Shown here piece by piece: positions 37,023 to 49,390 of a DNA stretch of 64,000 nt. The notes beneath the pieces are model-generated. The model saw only the letters and a list, made by a program, of their open reading frames with translations, was not told where the DNA came from and made no database searches. The stretch is from the NCBI GenBank assembly GCA_034687125.1, contig JAQGBZ010000199.1, forward strand, positions 51,698 through 115,697, in the 5' to 3' direction. This DNA is from Neelides folsomi. Lineage: Eukaryota > Arthropoda > Collembola > Neelipleona > Neelidae. The position numbers were made by a program, and so were the translations under genes. Numbering within the stretch: the stretch's first letter is position 1; every line of letters begins with the position of its first letter.

Positions 37023-38552
37023 ATGGAAGAGAACGGAATTGAAGTTGACGTCGAAGATGAGAGCGGAGATCTCGGCCTGGTCAGCAACGGTATTTTACTC
37101 GTCGAAGGAAGTTTACAAGGCAGCAATTCAAGGGGTCCAACACGCTTCATTCATGTTGATGGATTTGAAGGACGTCAAAATGACATCGTATACTGCAAAC
37201 CGCTCAAAGAATCTGAAAAGATAGATGAAAATGATGAAAATGAGGAAGAGGATGACTCAATTAAAGTTGTTGTCTTTTTTGGTGGAGATATTCAAGTGAG
37301 TTAAAACTTTTCTTGACTAATTTCTCATTCGTTTTCTTTTTTATTATTATTTGAATTATGTGTATCATTAAATCATTGAATAACAATTATAATTTTAAAT
37401 TTTTCTGAAAGGATTTTATTGAAATAATGGAAATGCACCGGGACCATCGAAATTTTTCTAATTGGAACTTGGAGGCAACGGCGGTGCTGCTACAAAACCA
37501 ATTTCCTAGCCATCACATTGTCGTTGTTCGACCTAATAGAATGAATATGATGACCTTTTCCTGCTTTGACAATTTCGTCCCATGTAACAACACTGGAGTT
37601 CCCGACCATACCCCCAACCACTTTGCCATTCAGCATCTTGAGGCTCTGCTTCGGAATCTTTCGGATTTGATTGGGAAAGGACAAGGGGCCAACTCTTCGG
37701 CCGACTCATCTGGGGAATTTGAAAAGGCCTTTTTAGAGGACGACTCACTTGTTTCATCTACTACGGAGGAAGAAGGAAGTCTGAATGAAGGTCTGGAGCT
37801 TGACTCCTCCAAGATCCCAGTTAATCCACATCTTGACAGAGCCAACATTTCCCTTGTTGGCTTTTCCAAAGGTTGTGTAGTCCTCAACCAACTCCTGTAT
37901 GAATTTCACTACCTTAAGGTTAGAATCTTTTTTTTAATTTAACCATTACGATTTACTCAGTAAATCGTAAAAACAATAATTTACTATATAGCTACTTATA
38001 TCCTGTGCAATATTTGCAATATTGGAAAATATGGAAAATATTTGCTTTGTTTTCAACAACTGAAGATCTTTAGATTTAAAAGTTAATCATTTTATAGACT
38101 TTAACACCTGACGATTCTTCATTGGAAGATTTCCTTTCCTGCTTAAAAGACATGTATTGGCTCGATGGAGGACACAATGGAGGTAATTTGTAGGATTTAT
38201 TTGGAATTGATCATGTTAGTTAGTCCGTTATTTATTTATTATTGTACTGATTATTTGGATTTATTTTAATTTAGGTAAAAACACGTTCGTGACATCACGA
38301 TCTTTGCTAGAGACGCTAACGAGACGTGGAGTTAGAGTCCACGTTCATATGACGCCTTACCAATTACTCGACGATCGACGGCCATGGATCCGGAAAGAAG
38401 AAAAAATGTTTTCCGACACCCTTCGCCGCATCGGTGCTCCTATGAATCGAAGAGTTCACTTTGAGAATGAAAGCCCCAACTTGGATCTCCACCTTCAAAT
38501 TCTCGCCCACTTTGCTCTTCCCGACCCACTCCAGCAAGACTCACAATTATAA
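37023..38552 (+). CDS. C2orf69: C2orf69 homologue (mitochondrial hydrolase-like protein)
   Basis: Four exons: 37023-37295, 37412-37918, 38098-38182, 38275-38552, giving 380 residues (human ~385). Diagnostic strings are VVVFFGGDIQDF, FSCFDNFVPCNN, SLVGFSKGCVVLNQLL, DMYWLDGGHNGGKNTFVT and VHVHMTPYQL. GFSKG (Ser ~243) looks like the nucleophile elbow of an alpha/beta-hydrolase. Human C2orf69 is mitochondrion-associated and loss causes a severe childhood metabolic disease; the substrate is unclear. Here the N-terminus is acidic rather than a classic presequence. The insertion between residues ~160 and 225 is Ser/Glu-rich and lineage-specific. Confidence 0.94.
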
Positions 38553-41138
38553 AATCAACAAATTCACCATTGTTCGTTTCTGTTATAACCTAGCTATTAC
38601 ATATATTACTTGGCTTTCTTTTTCTAAATCTTCATTAGAACTATCCTTAATAGATTTTATCAAATTCAATCATTCTTATTTTCAACTTGAAGAAAATTAG
38701 AGAAAGGAATTAATAATATATTTCTCATGTACAAATATACAAAATATGTGAAATTTAGCTATGTTTGTAATATTTCATTTGAAGTAATGTATAAATCTGT
38801 TTATATTAGGTAGTTAGTTATATTATTATATTATTGCATATTTTTATGTATTTCCTGTAAAATTTCATGTTGTTTTTGTAAATTGTAAAGTATAAATAAT
38901 AATTTACAACTTTCAATTTAAATTAAGAAGACAAGTACGGTTAGACGAGGTAAATATTTGTAAAAAAACTATCATATATACCTAATCTACATGTAATTTA
39001 ATTAATATCGTATTTAATTCATATTGTTATTGTTTATGATCTAAATTTTCTAAATTATAAACTTTTTCGGATTGTAAAAACTCTGAAATCATATCAGAGA
39101 GAATTTGTCACTTTTACTTATAATTGAATACAATATGATATGATATAGGTAGTCTTTTATAATACTTGCCTCTTCTTAGTTCATAGTACTTATTTCTTGG
39201 TCATTATACACGATGTATTCACTGTAGTCTACATTGTCTAATCTTAAATATTTATTATCTTTGAGGATCACGAATGGAGTAATTAACTAGAAATATTTTT
39301 AACTATGGTGAAATTAAATTGCAACTTATTAAATAGTGAAAAGAAATAAAGGTAAATTGAACTAAATAATAATGTTTATCAAATACGCACATGTTAAAAT
39401 TGGTTAATTTTTTAAGGTTTTCTAAGAAATATGCACAGAGAATATTAGAGGCGTCACCACTTAATCTTCACGGTGTCAACTGGGTACCTATTTTTAGTCT
39501 TAATTGCACGATTAATTAATTATTGTGTAACTTTGATAGTTTATAGGTATGAAGTAAATTTAAGTTATCAAACTGTAATACCCATTCATAAATTATATAT
39601 TCAAAATGAATTAATTAGGAATTTATAAGTAATTACTTATATAAGATATTCATATGAGGTTGTGTTGAAAATCATTGAGACAAGATCAAGTCTCAAATTT
39701 TATTTATTAATATTTTTATTATTTAACTTTATTGAGAATCAAAGAGTTTGCTTCTTTATTTTTTATTAAAAACTATGATTTAACATCAACATAATGTACT
39801 TTAAATGCATCCGATGACTTTCAGCCAAGCTGATAAGTTATGTGCGATGAGCCTTCAATGTTCTGATTCGACTTTAAGCTCAAGGATTTTTTATTTTCTA
39901 ATCTACTAAAAAGGAAAATTTAGATTTAAACAGCTTGACTTTTTTGAATATTAATTTGGATTTATTAAGAATGAAATTGTGGACATGTGCTGCCATTCTG
40001 AACTCTTGTCTTAATTGCTTCAAATATTTGTAAATAATGTATGGGCAGTACTAGATTCTAGTGTTATATCATAGCTATTTAAGAATGGATTAATTATTAA
40101 ACTTGTTGGATGAAGAAGGCTACCAAATTAATACGATTTTATGAAATGGACTTTGATTAAGTTAATGTGTCTTTAATGATCTTCGAATATGTGCTTACAT
40201 TTATTTTGTCGTCAAAATAAAACGAATGAACAAAATTAGGTAAAATGGTCAATTCACACACTGCTTTAAATGTGAAGAGTCTCATTGTTAACATCGATGT
40301 TATCTGTAGTTTAGAGTTTTCAAATATGAGTTCAGCAATCAAATGAATATTATTTGTCTTAATGGACAGCTTGAGCTCACGATTAAATTGTGACGAAAAA
40401 CGGTAGTAATGAATTTTCCTATTAATGTTAAATATTCAATCGATTCGGGCAATAATATCTTAATAATTGACTACACTTTTTAATGAATAAAGTCTCAATA
40501 ATTTCAAGATTTTGACTCATCTTTGTCACTTTGTACAAATCCATCATTTCTATTCATTGGCTCCCTGCATTTAATATATGATATTTAAAGATATATGAAA
40601 TACAATTATATTGTTTCTTAAATCTAATGATTATTTACAGGGTTAATGCTTAATCAACTTCCATTAATCGATTTATTTAAGTAGAGTTTCAAACATTGAG
40701 AATTGCGTAATTGCGATCTTATAACAATTAAAGCTTTTCTTACAAGGATAGTTTTACAAATCTTAAGTACTTAAACATTTATTTACAAGTATGAGTCAAT
40801 AAATGAAAATACTAAAATCATAAATAATAAGAATTGTAATTTCAAATTATAAGGGTTTAATCATAAAAAACGAATATTTAGATTCATTATAAAGTGAGAA
40901 AGAAGGAGATCATTCTACAGAATATTTACTGTAGGTAAGTAGTCAACAGTAGAAATAAAAAGTCAAAATATTTGTACAATAATTACATAAGTTTAACAAT
41001 AAGTATCAAATATGGCAAAACAAATTGACTAGAAGAATTAAATAAAAGTAATGGCCAAAATATTAACAATTAAAAAGAAAATGTCACACAATAAAAAAGA
41101 GCAGCAAGTGAGCCCTATTTTAAGAAGTACTCTGTTGG
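38553..41138. other. Intergenic, very AT-rich, no feature recognised
   Basis: 2.6 kb between the 3' ends of C2orf69 and ADAM17 (convergent). Contains their 3' UTRs. A 61-codon minus frame at 40157-40342 is not supported. No repeat or RNA was recognised. Confidence 0.4.
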
Positions 41139-44100
41139 TCATTGATTTATCCCATATAGATGATCTCCCGAATTAAGTTTTGGGCGAATGTAAATTACAG
41201 GACGAGAGTCGTGTGGATGAATAAGATCTACTTTGTTCCGAGACCATTCATCTTCTTCCAACGCCTAAAATTCATTCATTTTTTTAAAAATCAAAAGTTT
41301 AAAATTCAACATTGATTAATAATTAACAGTTACAAATGTTTAAAATTCTTAGTTAAGTGAAATATTTTACCAGTTTATGGCTTCTTCTATCTATGTAGCT
41401 AACAATGGCACTAGCCGGAATCCAAAGAAGGGCAGATCCAACAAAAACAGTGAAAATAATATTATCCTTCAAGAACTTCAACAATCGGTTGATGTTGATG
41501 TCTTCAATTATATCCCAGAAACGCTCCACAACATCGTGAACAGTTCGTTCACATTGACCCTAAAATTACAAATTAATCATAAAATAGCGTAGGTGTTAAA
41601 ATAAACTTAATTTTTTAATTATATTTTGAAAACTTACTTTATTGCAAATTCCTTGAACGCAGGGTGTTCCGTCTGGAAGAATTTCATAAGGCTCGATGGG
41701 GTAGCATGTTGAATTAATATGAACTCTGCAACAGCGTTTACAGGCATTGTCCACTAAAAGAAAGGACAATTACATCAAGTTACATTAATCATTTCTGTTA
41801 TATACAGTAGGTAGTTTAAATTTGAAAATTAAGATCTCTTACATTTGTCACACATGCAAGATTCTTTCCCAAGGGTCTCACAATATGGAATACATCGCCC
41901 ACGTTTGCACTGCCCTTTTTCCAAGCAAGGTGTTTCGTCAGCCATTGGAGCTGATTTGGGACATTCGGCAGAGGCCCCGGTGCAGCGACTTTCTTGTTCG
42001 CAGGTTGCTAATTGAGATTCGCGACATTTTTCTCCAATTGACATGAATTGACAGGATTGGCAACAAGGTGAGTTTTTGTCACTAAATTGTATAAAATCAT
42101 ATTTATATTAAAAAGGTAGTTTAATAAACCATAATAATTATTTAAGGTGTCGAATGACAAGACTATCAATAATTAAAATATCGATTGATTTGAACCTGCA
42201 AACAGCTCCTTGACGAAGCGTACAATTTGGTCTACAACAAGCATCTGAGTCTTCAGTTCCCAAAAGCCCAGCATCGCATTGTTCATTCCCTTCAACACGA
42301 AGATTTCCACAGAAAGACTCTTCAGGTTCTGAGAAGCACCTTTCTGATTTTGTCAAAAGAACTTTTCGAATTGAGCGAAGACTGCAAGGAGAAAATCTCT
42401 GAAATTTTACAATAAAGCAAATTGCAATGGTAGTTTTAATATTATTGTAGAGCTAATATTAATATTCATTCAACCTTGTTGTTAAGATCGTAGCCTGAGA
42501 CTGAGTAAGTATACATGAGGTAAGATCCTCCTTGACTTGCGCTTGGACTACATTCTGGATTATCAGGATCATGTTCAGATCCCCAATTATGACCAAATTC
42601 GTGTGCAGTGACCAAATCCGCTTCTCTTGTAATCACCCGTTGTCCGTAATGATTTCGGCTTGAACTCAAACCAGAATTTAAGTAAAGAGTATAACCATTT
42701 TTAAAATACTCTGAAATAAAAAAAATGTAATATTAAAATTATGGCATATAAATATATCAAATTAGTAGGTTTTTATTCAATCACTATTAATATGTGAACT
42801 AAATACAACACTGGTAATATGAATAGGTATAAAATCAAAAAAAATAATGATCAATTTTACCAGGTGTGCAAATTCCACCAACAGAGTTCCGACGAGGAGA
42901 TCCAACGTATGCAAGGCCAAGAATTCCACCTTCGAATTTAATATCAGTAAAGAGATGTGCAAGGCAAAAATCTTTGTGTGTGTATTCACGAGAAAAAACT
43001 TCAAGAAGCGTTCGCACATCCCATTTGTCCATGTGCATATTGTAATGCATTTCTCCATGTTGAGTCACAGTTGGCTCAGAATGAACCACAATTTTCTTAA
43101 TGACAAATCCCATTCCATCAAATCCAACTTCATCTGGTTTGTCTCGCCATTGGGTTTCTTCATAGATCTTCGTGACTCGGTCGATGAGGCTTATCAAGTA
43201 ATTAATCGTCGACTTATTACTCGATCCGCCCATTTCTCTATAAAATCGATAATCGGCCACGAGAAGAAGCGGACAACGTGTTTTGTGGGGTCGCAAAGCA
43301 GAACGCCGTTCAAGCGGAGCATCGCGTTTCCAACGTTTAAGAATTTGGTCATAGTCGGGCTCAACTTCATCAGATGTTAGGTTTCCTTCTTTAACGTAAG
43401 CACAGACGGGTAAATTGGGAGAATCAAGATCTTGATCATTTTCCCATGAGTATTTCACGTCCGACCCACGATATGTGATCATAGTCAGATGATCTCCATT
43501 TCTTAAATGTCTCCATGATGGCTATATTCATAACTAAATGAATAAAAGTAATAGCGACAAATATTGTAATGTAAAATACAATTACCTCAATGTGGTATGT
43601 TTCATTCTTCGTTCTTATTGTAGCAGTCATCACACCGTTTTCTTCTAGGTGTGCTCGAACATCTGAGTCATCTTCACCAAATACTCTTCCTTCGTAGAAG
43701 CTATCACGGTCTGAAATTAAAAAATTCAAATATGAACTTTTTTTAAAAAAGTGTTAAATAAATAGCCAATTTAGTGATTTAATATAAATAATGTTCGAAC
43801 CAATAAGGATTGGATTCTCCTTCCCATCTCTCCCAATTTCAAATGCTCTGAACTGTGGATGAAATATTCCTTTATTCGGATTTAATACGAGGAGGAAGTC
43901 ACTGAAAAATAAAATAAATTATTATTTTCTGTTCATTAAACATTAACTATTAAACTTTTTTTATTGTGCATCATAATAATGCGAAATATCTGTACATATT
44001 TTATTAAATAAAGAATTTGCGTTAATTATTTACCGTCCAAGAGTGTTAAATTGGAGTTCTTTAATGAAATTGTACTTGTGAGGGCTTGGGTTAATTCCCC

Positions 44101-44257
44101 TTTTGACTATGTGATGTGTCAAGTCAATTGCACTCAAAATCTCATAATACTTCAAATTCCTTCGTAAATCATCTTTATAAGCTTCCACTTTATGATATTT
44201 AGAGTCTTTGAAATAACCAAATATTGCGATTAAAAGAAGAAGTCGTATTCTCGCCAT
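41139..44257 (-). CDS. ADAM17: ADAM17/TACE-type membrane metalloprotease
   Basis: Ten exons: 44257-44034, 43901-43801, 43710-43586, 43521-42861, 42710-42475, 42398-42196, 42081-41843, 41753-41638, 41559-41371, 41264-41139. The product is 739 residues. There is a signal peptide, then a prodomain with cysteine switch LPVCAY (Cys190) and furin site RWKR (213-216). The metalloprotease zinc motif is [12 protein letters not shown] (His407, Glu408, His411, His417). A Cys-rich disintegrin region follows ([15 protein letters not shown]), then a membrane-proximal domain and the CANDIS-like [15 protein letters not shown]. The transmembrane helix is at ~669-692. ADAM17 sheds membrane ligands and receptors at the cell surface. 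The cytoplasmic tail is only ~45 residues, much shorter than human (~130). Confidence 0.96.
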
Positions 44258-45060
44258 GTTAGAGCAACGATATTTCCTCGTGTGTTGATGGTCTTTAGGA
44301 GTTTGAGATAGACTCCAAAAACATCAGGACTAATTAAATCTTGATCAAAAGAATATAAATTCACGTGAATCAAATTGACCAAGGAGGATGGCTAAAAAAT
44401 TTCCCAAATGTCCATGCTTGGGATTAAATATAATTGGACTTAAAGCTTAATAAGAACAATGAAATAATTATGAGTTAAATGTTAGATTATATTTAATGTC
44501 GAAGATTAAAATGATAAAATAACGTGGTTAAAGATTTAAATTGTTTGATAGAGAGAAGAAAGTGGAGTGAGGGCTTTCCCCTATTGATTTTTGTGTATAT
44601 AAAAACTTTCTTCCTTCTTTGAGCAATGAGAATAGACATTGGAAGTTTTCAAATTCTCGATGGAGCGAATTCAACGACTCCTTTAACAATACAAGTAACA
44701 AGACTTGTTTTGTTCATTGTTCTCGAATCATCAAATCGAATCGTTTTGTTATCTAATATGCGAATTGTGAAATTGAAATTTTGAATACACTGTTGAATTG
44801 AAATTAATCTCGAATCAAAGAAAGAGCAACAGAGTCTTCTTTGTTCAGCAGAAGTAAAGATTCTGTTTATTTTAATCAACTAATTCTCGATTAATGATTA
44901 AGCCAAGAAATATATAAATATAAGCTGTTTAAGTTTACGCTCCAAAAACTACATTTTATTCGTAATTCGGTAGTTAATTATTATAATTATTGTAATTAAT
45001 CGGAAATAAATGTTCTTACCTTTTTAGATGGTTTAGGACGGAGATTCATATAAATACCTG
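44258..45060. promoter_or_regulatory. Divergent region between ADAM17 and TSEN34
   Basis: An 803-bp gap between two outward-facing starts. On the plus strand TATATAAAAAC at about 44596 resembles a TATA box; it may drive a TSEN34 transcript with a ~430-base leader. Frames in that leader (plus 54 codons from 44626, minus 44649-44879) have no recognisable identity. Confidence 0.4.
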
Positions 45061-46269
45061 ATGAAACTCAGAATGATTGAAATATCGGTTCTTCATGGCG
45101 TACCTTACATTTGGGACGCAGGAGGTAACGACATTGAAATCTTTTAATGAATTCATCAGCATTATATCTATATCAAAAAAATCAATTTTCCAATTTCTTA
45201 TAGACTGGTTAAAGTTGAGAACAGAAAATCGAATCATAGGGTCATTTGATGGAGCGGCCGGAGCAGGAGGTCACACAAGAGTAACGATGAATCTTCCCCA
45301 ACGATTGAGCAAAATTGAAACCCAATTCCTTATTAAAAATGGCATTGGAAAAACTGTCGAAAAGCCTTCATTATGTGAGCTTAAAGTACCTCTAACTCGA
45401 GAAGAATTTGCCAACTTTACCGAAACCCGAAGAAAAGAATATGTAAAATCAAATTATTATTTTTGATTCATTTTACAATATTTCGTAATTATCTTCAATA
45501 ATTGTAAAATTATATTTGTTATTCCCAATTTAAAGGTTGATAACTACAAGGCCAAAAGGAAACTTGATATTGAAAGCATGTTTGACCATATCATTGAAGG
45601 AAAGAAAAGGAAAGGCAAAGACACAAATCTTCTAAGCCGAGAAGACTTCATTGAACAAGAAATGAAAAAGGTTTCGAATCCCATCGAAATTACCCAAATT
45701 GATTTAAGTGAGTATTTAATGCTTTCCATATAACATTTCATTATTTTTATGTTTTATGAACTACCATTTGACTTTGACTATAATACCTAGTTGAATTATT
45801 TTGTATACTAAAATGTATTGTTGTTTTTGTTACATTAGAGGATCAATGGGGTTCAACCAAGATCGACTACGACTTTCCAATGCCCACTTCTCCCATTGAA
45901 ATTCTGAGATATCGGGTATTCGAAGATTTCAATATGAACAAGAAATATTATCTAACAAGTGCAATCAAATTCGGTGGAGACTTTTTGGCTTATCCGGGTA
46001 TTTTATCAATGAAAATTTACTTTATAATAAGATTTAAGATTAATAACCAAAAAGCACTTGTGGCAATCTGGTTTTTTTTATTAGGAGACCCTAAAGACTA
46101 TCACGCAGAGTTTTTAATAATTTGCCAAGAGAATGATAATCCGATTGGTGAACTTCAAATATATTCACTTAACAGACTTGCCCAAGCAGCACACAAGACA
46201 TTAGTCATTGCGTGGTTCGAAAAGGACACAGATGATCTTAAATACAAAAGCTATAAAAACTTTTCCTAA
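45061..46269 (+). CDS. TSEN34: tRNA-splicing endonuclease subunit Sen34
   Basis: Five exons: 45061-45124, 45204-45442, 45536-45707, 45839-45997, 46085-46269, giving 272 residues. The N-terminal domain has GVPYIWDAG. A Lys-rich linker follows, then the C-terminal nuclease fold: YYLTSAIKFGGDFLAYPGDP and DYHAEFLI. The putative catalytic triad is Tyr210, His218 and Lys249 (AHKTL); spacings of 8 and 31 equal those remembered for human TSEN34. Sen34 cuts the 3' splice site of intron-containing pre-tRNAs as part of the four-subunit nuclear complex. It converges on RPL7 with only 144 bp between stop codons; AATAAA is near 46350. Confidence 0.95.
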
Positions 46270-46413
46270 ATATTTTATAATATATTTTTATTTTGTACAA
46301 AATATTCCTTCCTTTTATAAAATGTAAACTAATTCAATATGAAGATGATAAATAAAGAACGTATTTTTAATCTGTGACATTTATTCAAGTGTCCGAGTCA
46401 CAATAACAAAAAA

Positions 46414-47665
46414 TTAAACCATTCTCCGGAGAAGTTCGTTAATTTTGTCTTCTCTGCATCCAAAGTCTCCCCCTTCAACGTAATGGTTCGTCTTCTTTCT
46501 CCATCCACCGCTTGGAGTGTTAAGCTGAATTAAAAATAAATCATTTTAGTTAATTATTAGATAACTCTATAAACAAATACTGCAACGGTATTTATAAAAT
46601 GGCTATATAAATCAATCAAACAAAATACCTTGAATGGCCAGAGGAAGTTGGAGGCGTATTTGAAATGCTTTCCAACGGTGAAGATTTCATGGACGAGATC
46701 TTCGACACAGATGATGTCTCTCTTTCCAAGGACCTTTTCAATGGTGGAGTTGGAGGTGATTGGAACTCGACGCAAGTCGACCTTTCCGAACCCGCGCTTG
46801 TAGATCAAATCTCTCACACTCTTCAAATTAGGATATCCCCAGGCGATGTATGGCTCACAGATTCTCAACATGTTAACAGTGGCCTAAAATGAAAGTTAAG
46901 AATTTAAAATTCATATAAAAAATATATTGTATTAAAAGCCAATGGTAAAATGGTGAAATACCTTGTTCAATTTAATGAAAACTCCATTGTTAATTTGCCT
47001 CAATCTGAAGAGTTGGAGTGCCTTGCGTACTTTCGGGTGAACTTGGTTGATACTATTAAAAATTTAATAAATTAAAAATAATATTCTACTTAGAAGCTAA
47101 AAACATATAACACAACAGGTCATATTTAATTTAAATTAAGATCACTAAATTACCCGCGAATTCTCATAACGAAGGCCAATTTAGGTTCAGCAGGGACATA
47201 GAAATTTCCCTTGTTACGAGCTTGTCGGAACATTCGGATTTCATCCCGTTCCTTGCTTCTGTACTCCGTCACATACTTTTCAGCCCTCTTGAAAATTTTA
47301 ACCCGCTTGTTTCTCGCGAGCCTTCGGCTCTAAGTAAATCAACACATTTATTAACAAACTGTCCACATTACAAATTGGACATTTAATTCGGATTGTAACT
47401 GTAGTTGGCATACCTGGGAGGCTTTCTTGAGAGCAAGAGCTTTGGAAACTTCATGTTTTTTCCTCCTCTTGAGAATGGATTCGGGGACAGCTGGCAATTT
47501 CTTCCCCGTCGGCTTCGGACCTTTCGCAACTGGAGCTTTTTTTCTAAGAAAGAGATATGCTTATTAATACTGTGTCTCAATCGAATTGAAGTTTTGAGTA
47601 AATGTTTGTTAATTTGATAGTTAATTAAAAAAGCGGCTCGAAAGCATGCCTTACTTGTCCGCCAT
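46414..47665 (-). CDS. RPL7: 60S ribosomal protein L7 (uL30)
   Basis: Six exons: 47665-47655, 47543-47414, 47329-47154, 47052-46962, 46883-46629, 46524-46414, giving 257 residues. Exon 1 encodes only MADK, typical of ribosomal-protein genes. Hallmarks are [62 protein letters not shown] and [20 protein letters not shown], ending [21 protein letters not shown]. It is a structural component of the large ribosomal subunit. I looked for box C/D snoRNA motifs in the introns and found none convincing. Confidence 0.98.
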
Positions 47666-48322
47666 GTTCAGAAGGATGGTGTGTGCTCCGGTCTGCGATT
47701 GCAATGCGAATGAAATGCATGCTCTCCTCTAAAGTATTAAGCGTGAGCGGTCAAGTAACGTGTAACCAATTTCTCATTCCATTCCCATTAGAAAATCTAA
47801 TGTTGTTTCTTGAACTGCGAGGCATTTTGAAACTTGGGAGCAAATGGTCCATTCCTTCTTCTAGTACCGAACAAGTCTACAAATGAATGTCAATCTGTGC
47901 CCCTTGTTTGGGGAAGTAGCCATTGCATTGCATTAAGAATGTCGCTGAAATCGCAATGATCATAGTAGCTTTAATATGGTACGAAATGATATACAATTTT
48001 GTATATGATTGCATTTATTTATTTATCATTGAGAATATCTTTATCAACTATCTAATTTTATTAAATAATATGGAATTATATTGCATATTTCATAAGTCTG
48101 ACTTTAATGGTAATTAAGTTGATGTTTATAATTTGATTATAAAAGGTGTTTATGTTTATAATAAATGAAAAAGTTCTCCAAAAGATTTCGAGGAAGGAAT
48201 TGTTATATTAAATTTTATTCAATCAAGTAACAACAAAGTATAAGAATAAAATATTAAATGACATGTGATATATTAGATTATTTAAAATTATTTAAAAACG
48301 TTTTTATCTTTCATTTTCCAGT
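47666..48322. other. RPL7 promoter region and SNAPC4 3' region
   Basis: Next to the RPL7 ATG the DNA is less AT-rich and includes pyrimidine-rich stretches (CTCTCCTCT), as expected for a ribosomal-protein promoter. The rest is AT-rich 3' UTR of SNAPC4. Short frames here are unsupported. Confidence 0.4.
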
Positions 48323-49390
48323 TCATTTCCCCTTTGGGGATGGTTTTTCCACTTCGATCTTCATCTTTTTGGCCCCTTTCTTCGTATCTTCCTTTTCTTC
48401 TGTGAACTTTATCTTCCTTCCTATCCCAGTTCTTTTCGCTCTTGAGGTTGGTTTTTTCACTGCGGCCTTCTTCCTTTTGGCCCCCTTCTTCGGATCTTCC
48501 TTCTCATCTCCTGTGCTCTTCCTTCCTTTCCCTTTTGGGAATGGTTTTATCACTTCGGTCTTCATCTTTTTGGCCCCTTTCTTCGCATCCTCCTTCTCAT
48601 CTCCAGTGCTCTTCCTTCCTTTTCCAGTTCCTTTCCCCTTTGGGGATGGTTTTATCACTTCGGTCTTCATCTTTTTGACCCCTTTCTTCGGATCTTCCTT
48701 CTCTTCACCTGTACTCTTCCTTCCTTTTCCAGTTCCTTTCCCTTTTGGGGATGGTTTTTTCACCTTCTCGTTTTTTCCACCTGTGGACTTCGTATTTTTC
48801 GGACTTTTCTTCTCATCTTTTTTCGCCTGGTCCTTTTTTTCAATTGCGGTCTTCCGCTTAGCTTCTTTCACAGTTACTTTAATCTTTAGGGGCCCTTTCT
48901 TCACTTCTTCTTTCTCTTCTCCTGTAATCGGTTTCTTCTTTCCTTTTCCAGTTCCTTTCTCATTTGAGGTTGATTTTTTCACCTCGACATTTTTTCCACG
49001 TGTGGACCTAATATTTTTTGGTTTTTGCTCCTCGTCTATTTTTACCGGGTCCTTTTCTTTATCTGCGGTCTTCATCTTTTTGGCTCCTTTCTTCGCGTCT
49101 TCCTTCTCTCCTGTAAACTTTCTCTTCCTTCCTTTTCCAGTTCCTCTCCCATTTGAGGTTGGTTTTTTCACCTCATCATTTTTTCCACCTGTGAACTTCA
49201 TATTTTTCGGTCTTTTCTTCTCTTCTATCTTCACCGTGTCCCTTTCTTCATCTACGGTCTTCCACTTAGCTTCTTCCACGGTTACTTTCATCCTTTTGGC
49301 CCCATTCTTCACAACTTCCTTCTCTTCTGTAAACTTTCTCTTCCTTCCTTTTCCAGACCCCTTCCTGTTATCTCCGGGATTCTTGGATGA
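48323..49390 (-). repeat. Lys-rich tandem repeats in the SNAPC4 tail
   Basis: About 350 C-terminal residues are tandem repeats. Three long units of ~65-76 residues run from GKGRKRKFT/GKGKKKPIT through EEKEVVKNGAK, VKIEEKKRPKN and GGKNDEVKKPTS. Then four short units of ~31-36 residues follow, such as GKGRKSTGDEKEDAKKGAKK then MKTEVIKP. The short units look like long units that lost their middle. The composition resembles histone H1 tails (Lys, Gly, Pro, Thr). The plus strand reads open for 385 codons here as a by-product. Confidence 0.85.

Noticed and set aside
42847-43380. 177-codon plus frame inside ADAM17
   Set aside because: Antisense to a long, well-supported ADAM17 exon.
44649-44879. 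76-codon minus frame upstream of ADAM17
   Set aside because: No motif or signal peptide, and it lies in a likely TSEN34 leader on the other strand.
46525-47654. Possible snoRNA in RPL7 introns
   Set aside because: Ribosomal-protein introns often host snoRNAs, but I found no paired C/D or H/ACA boxes.
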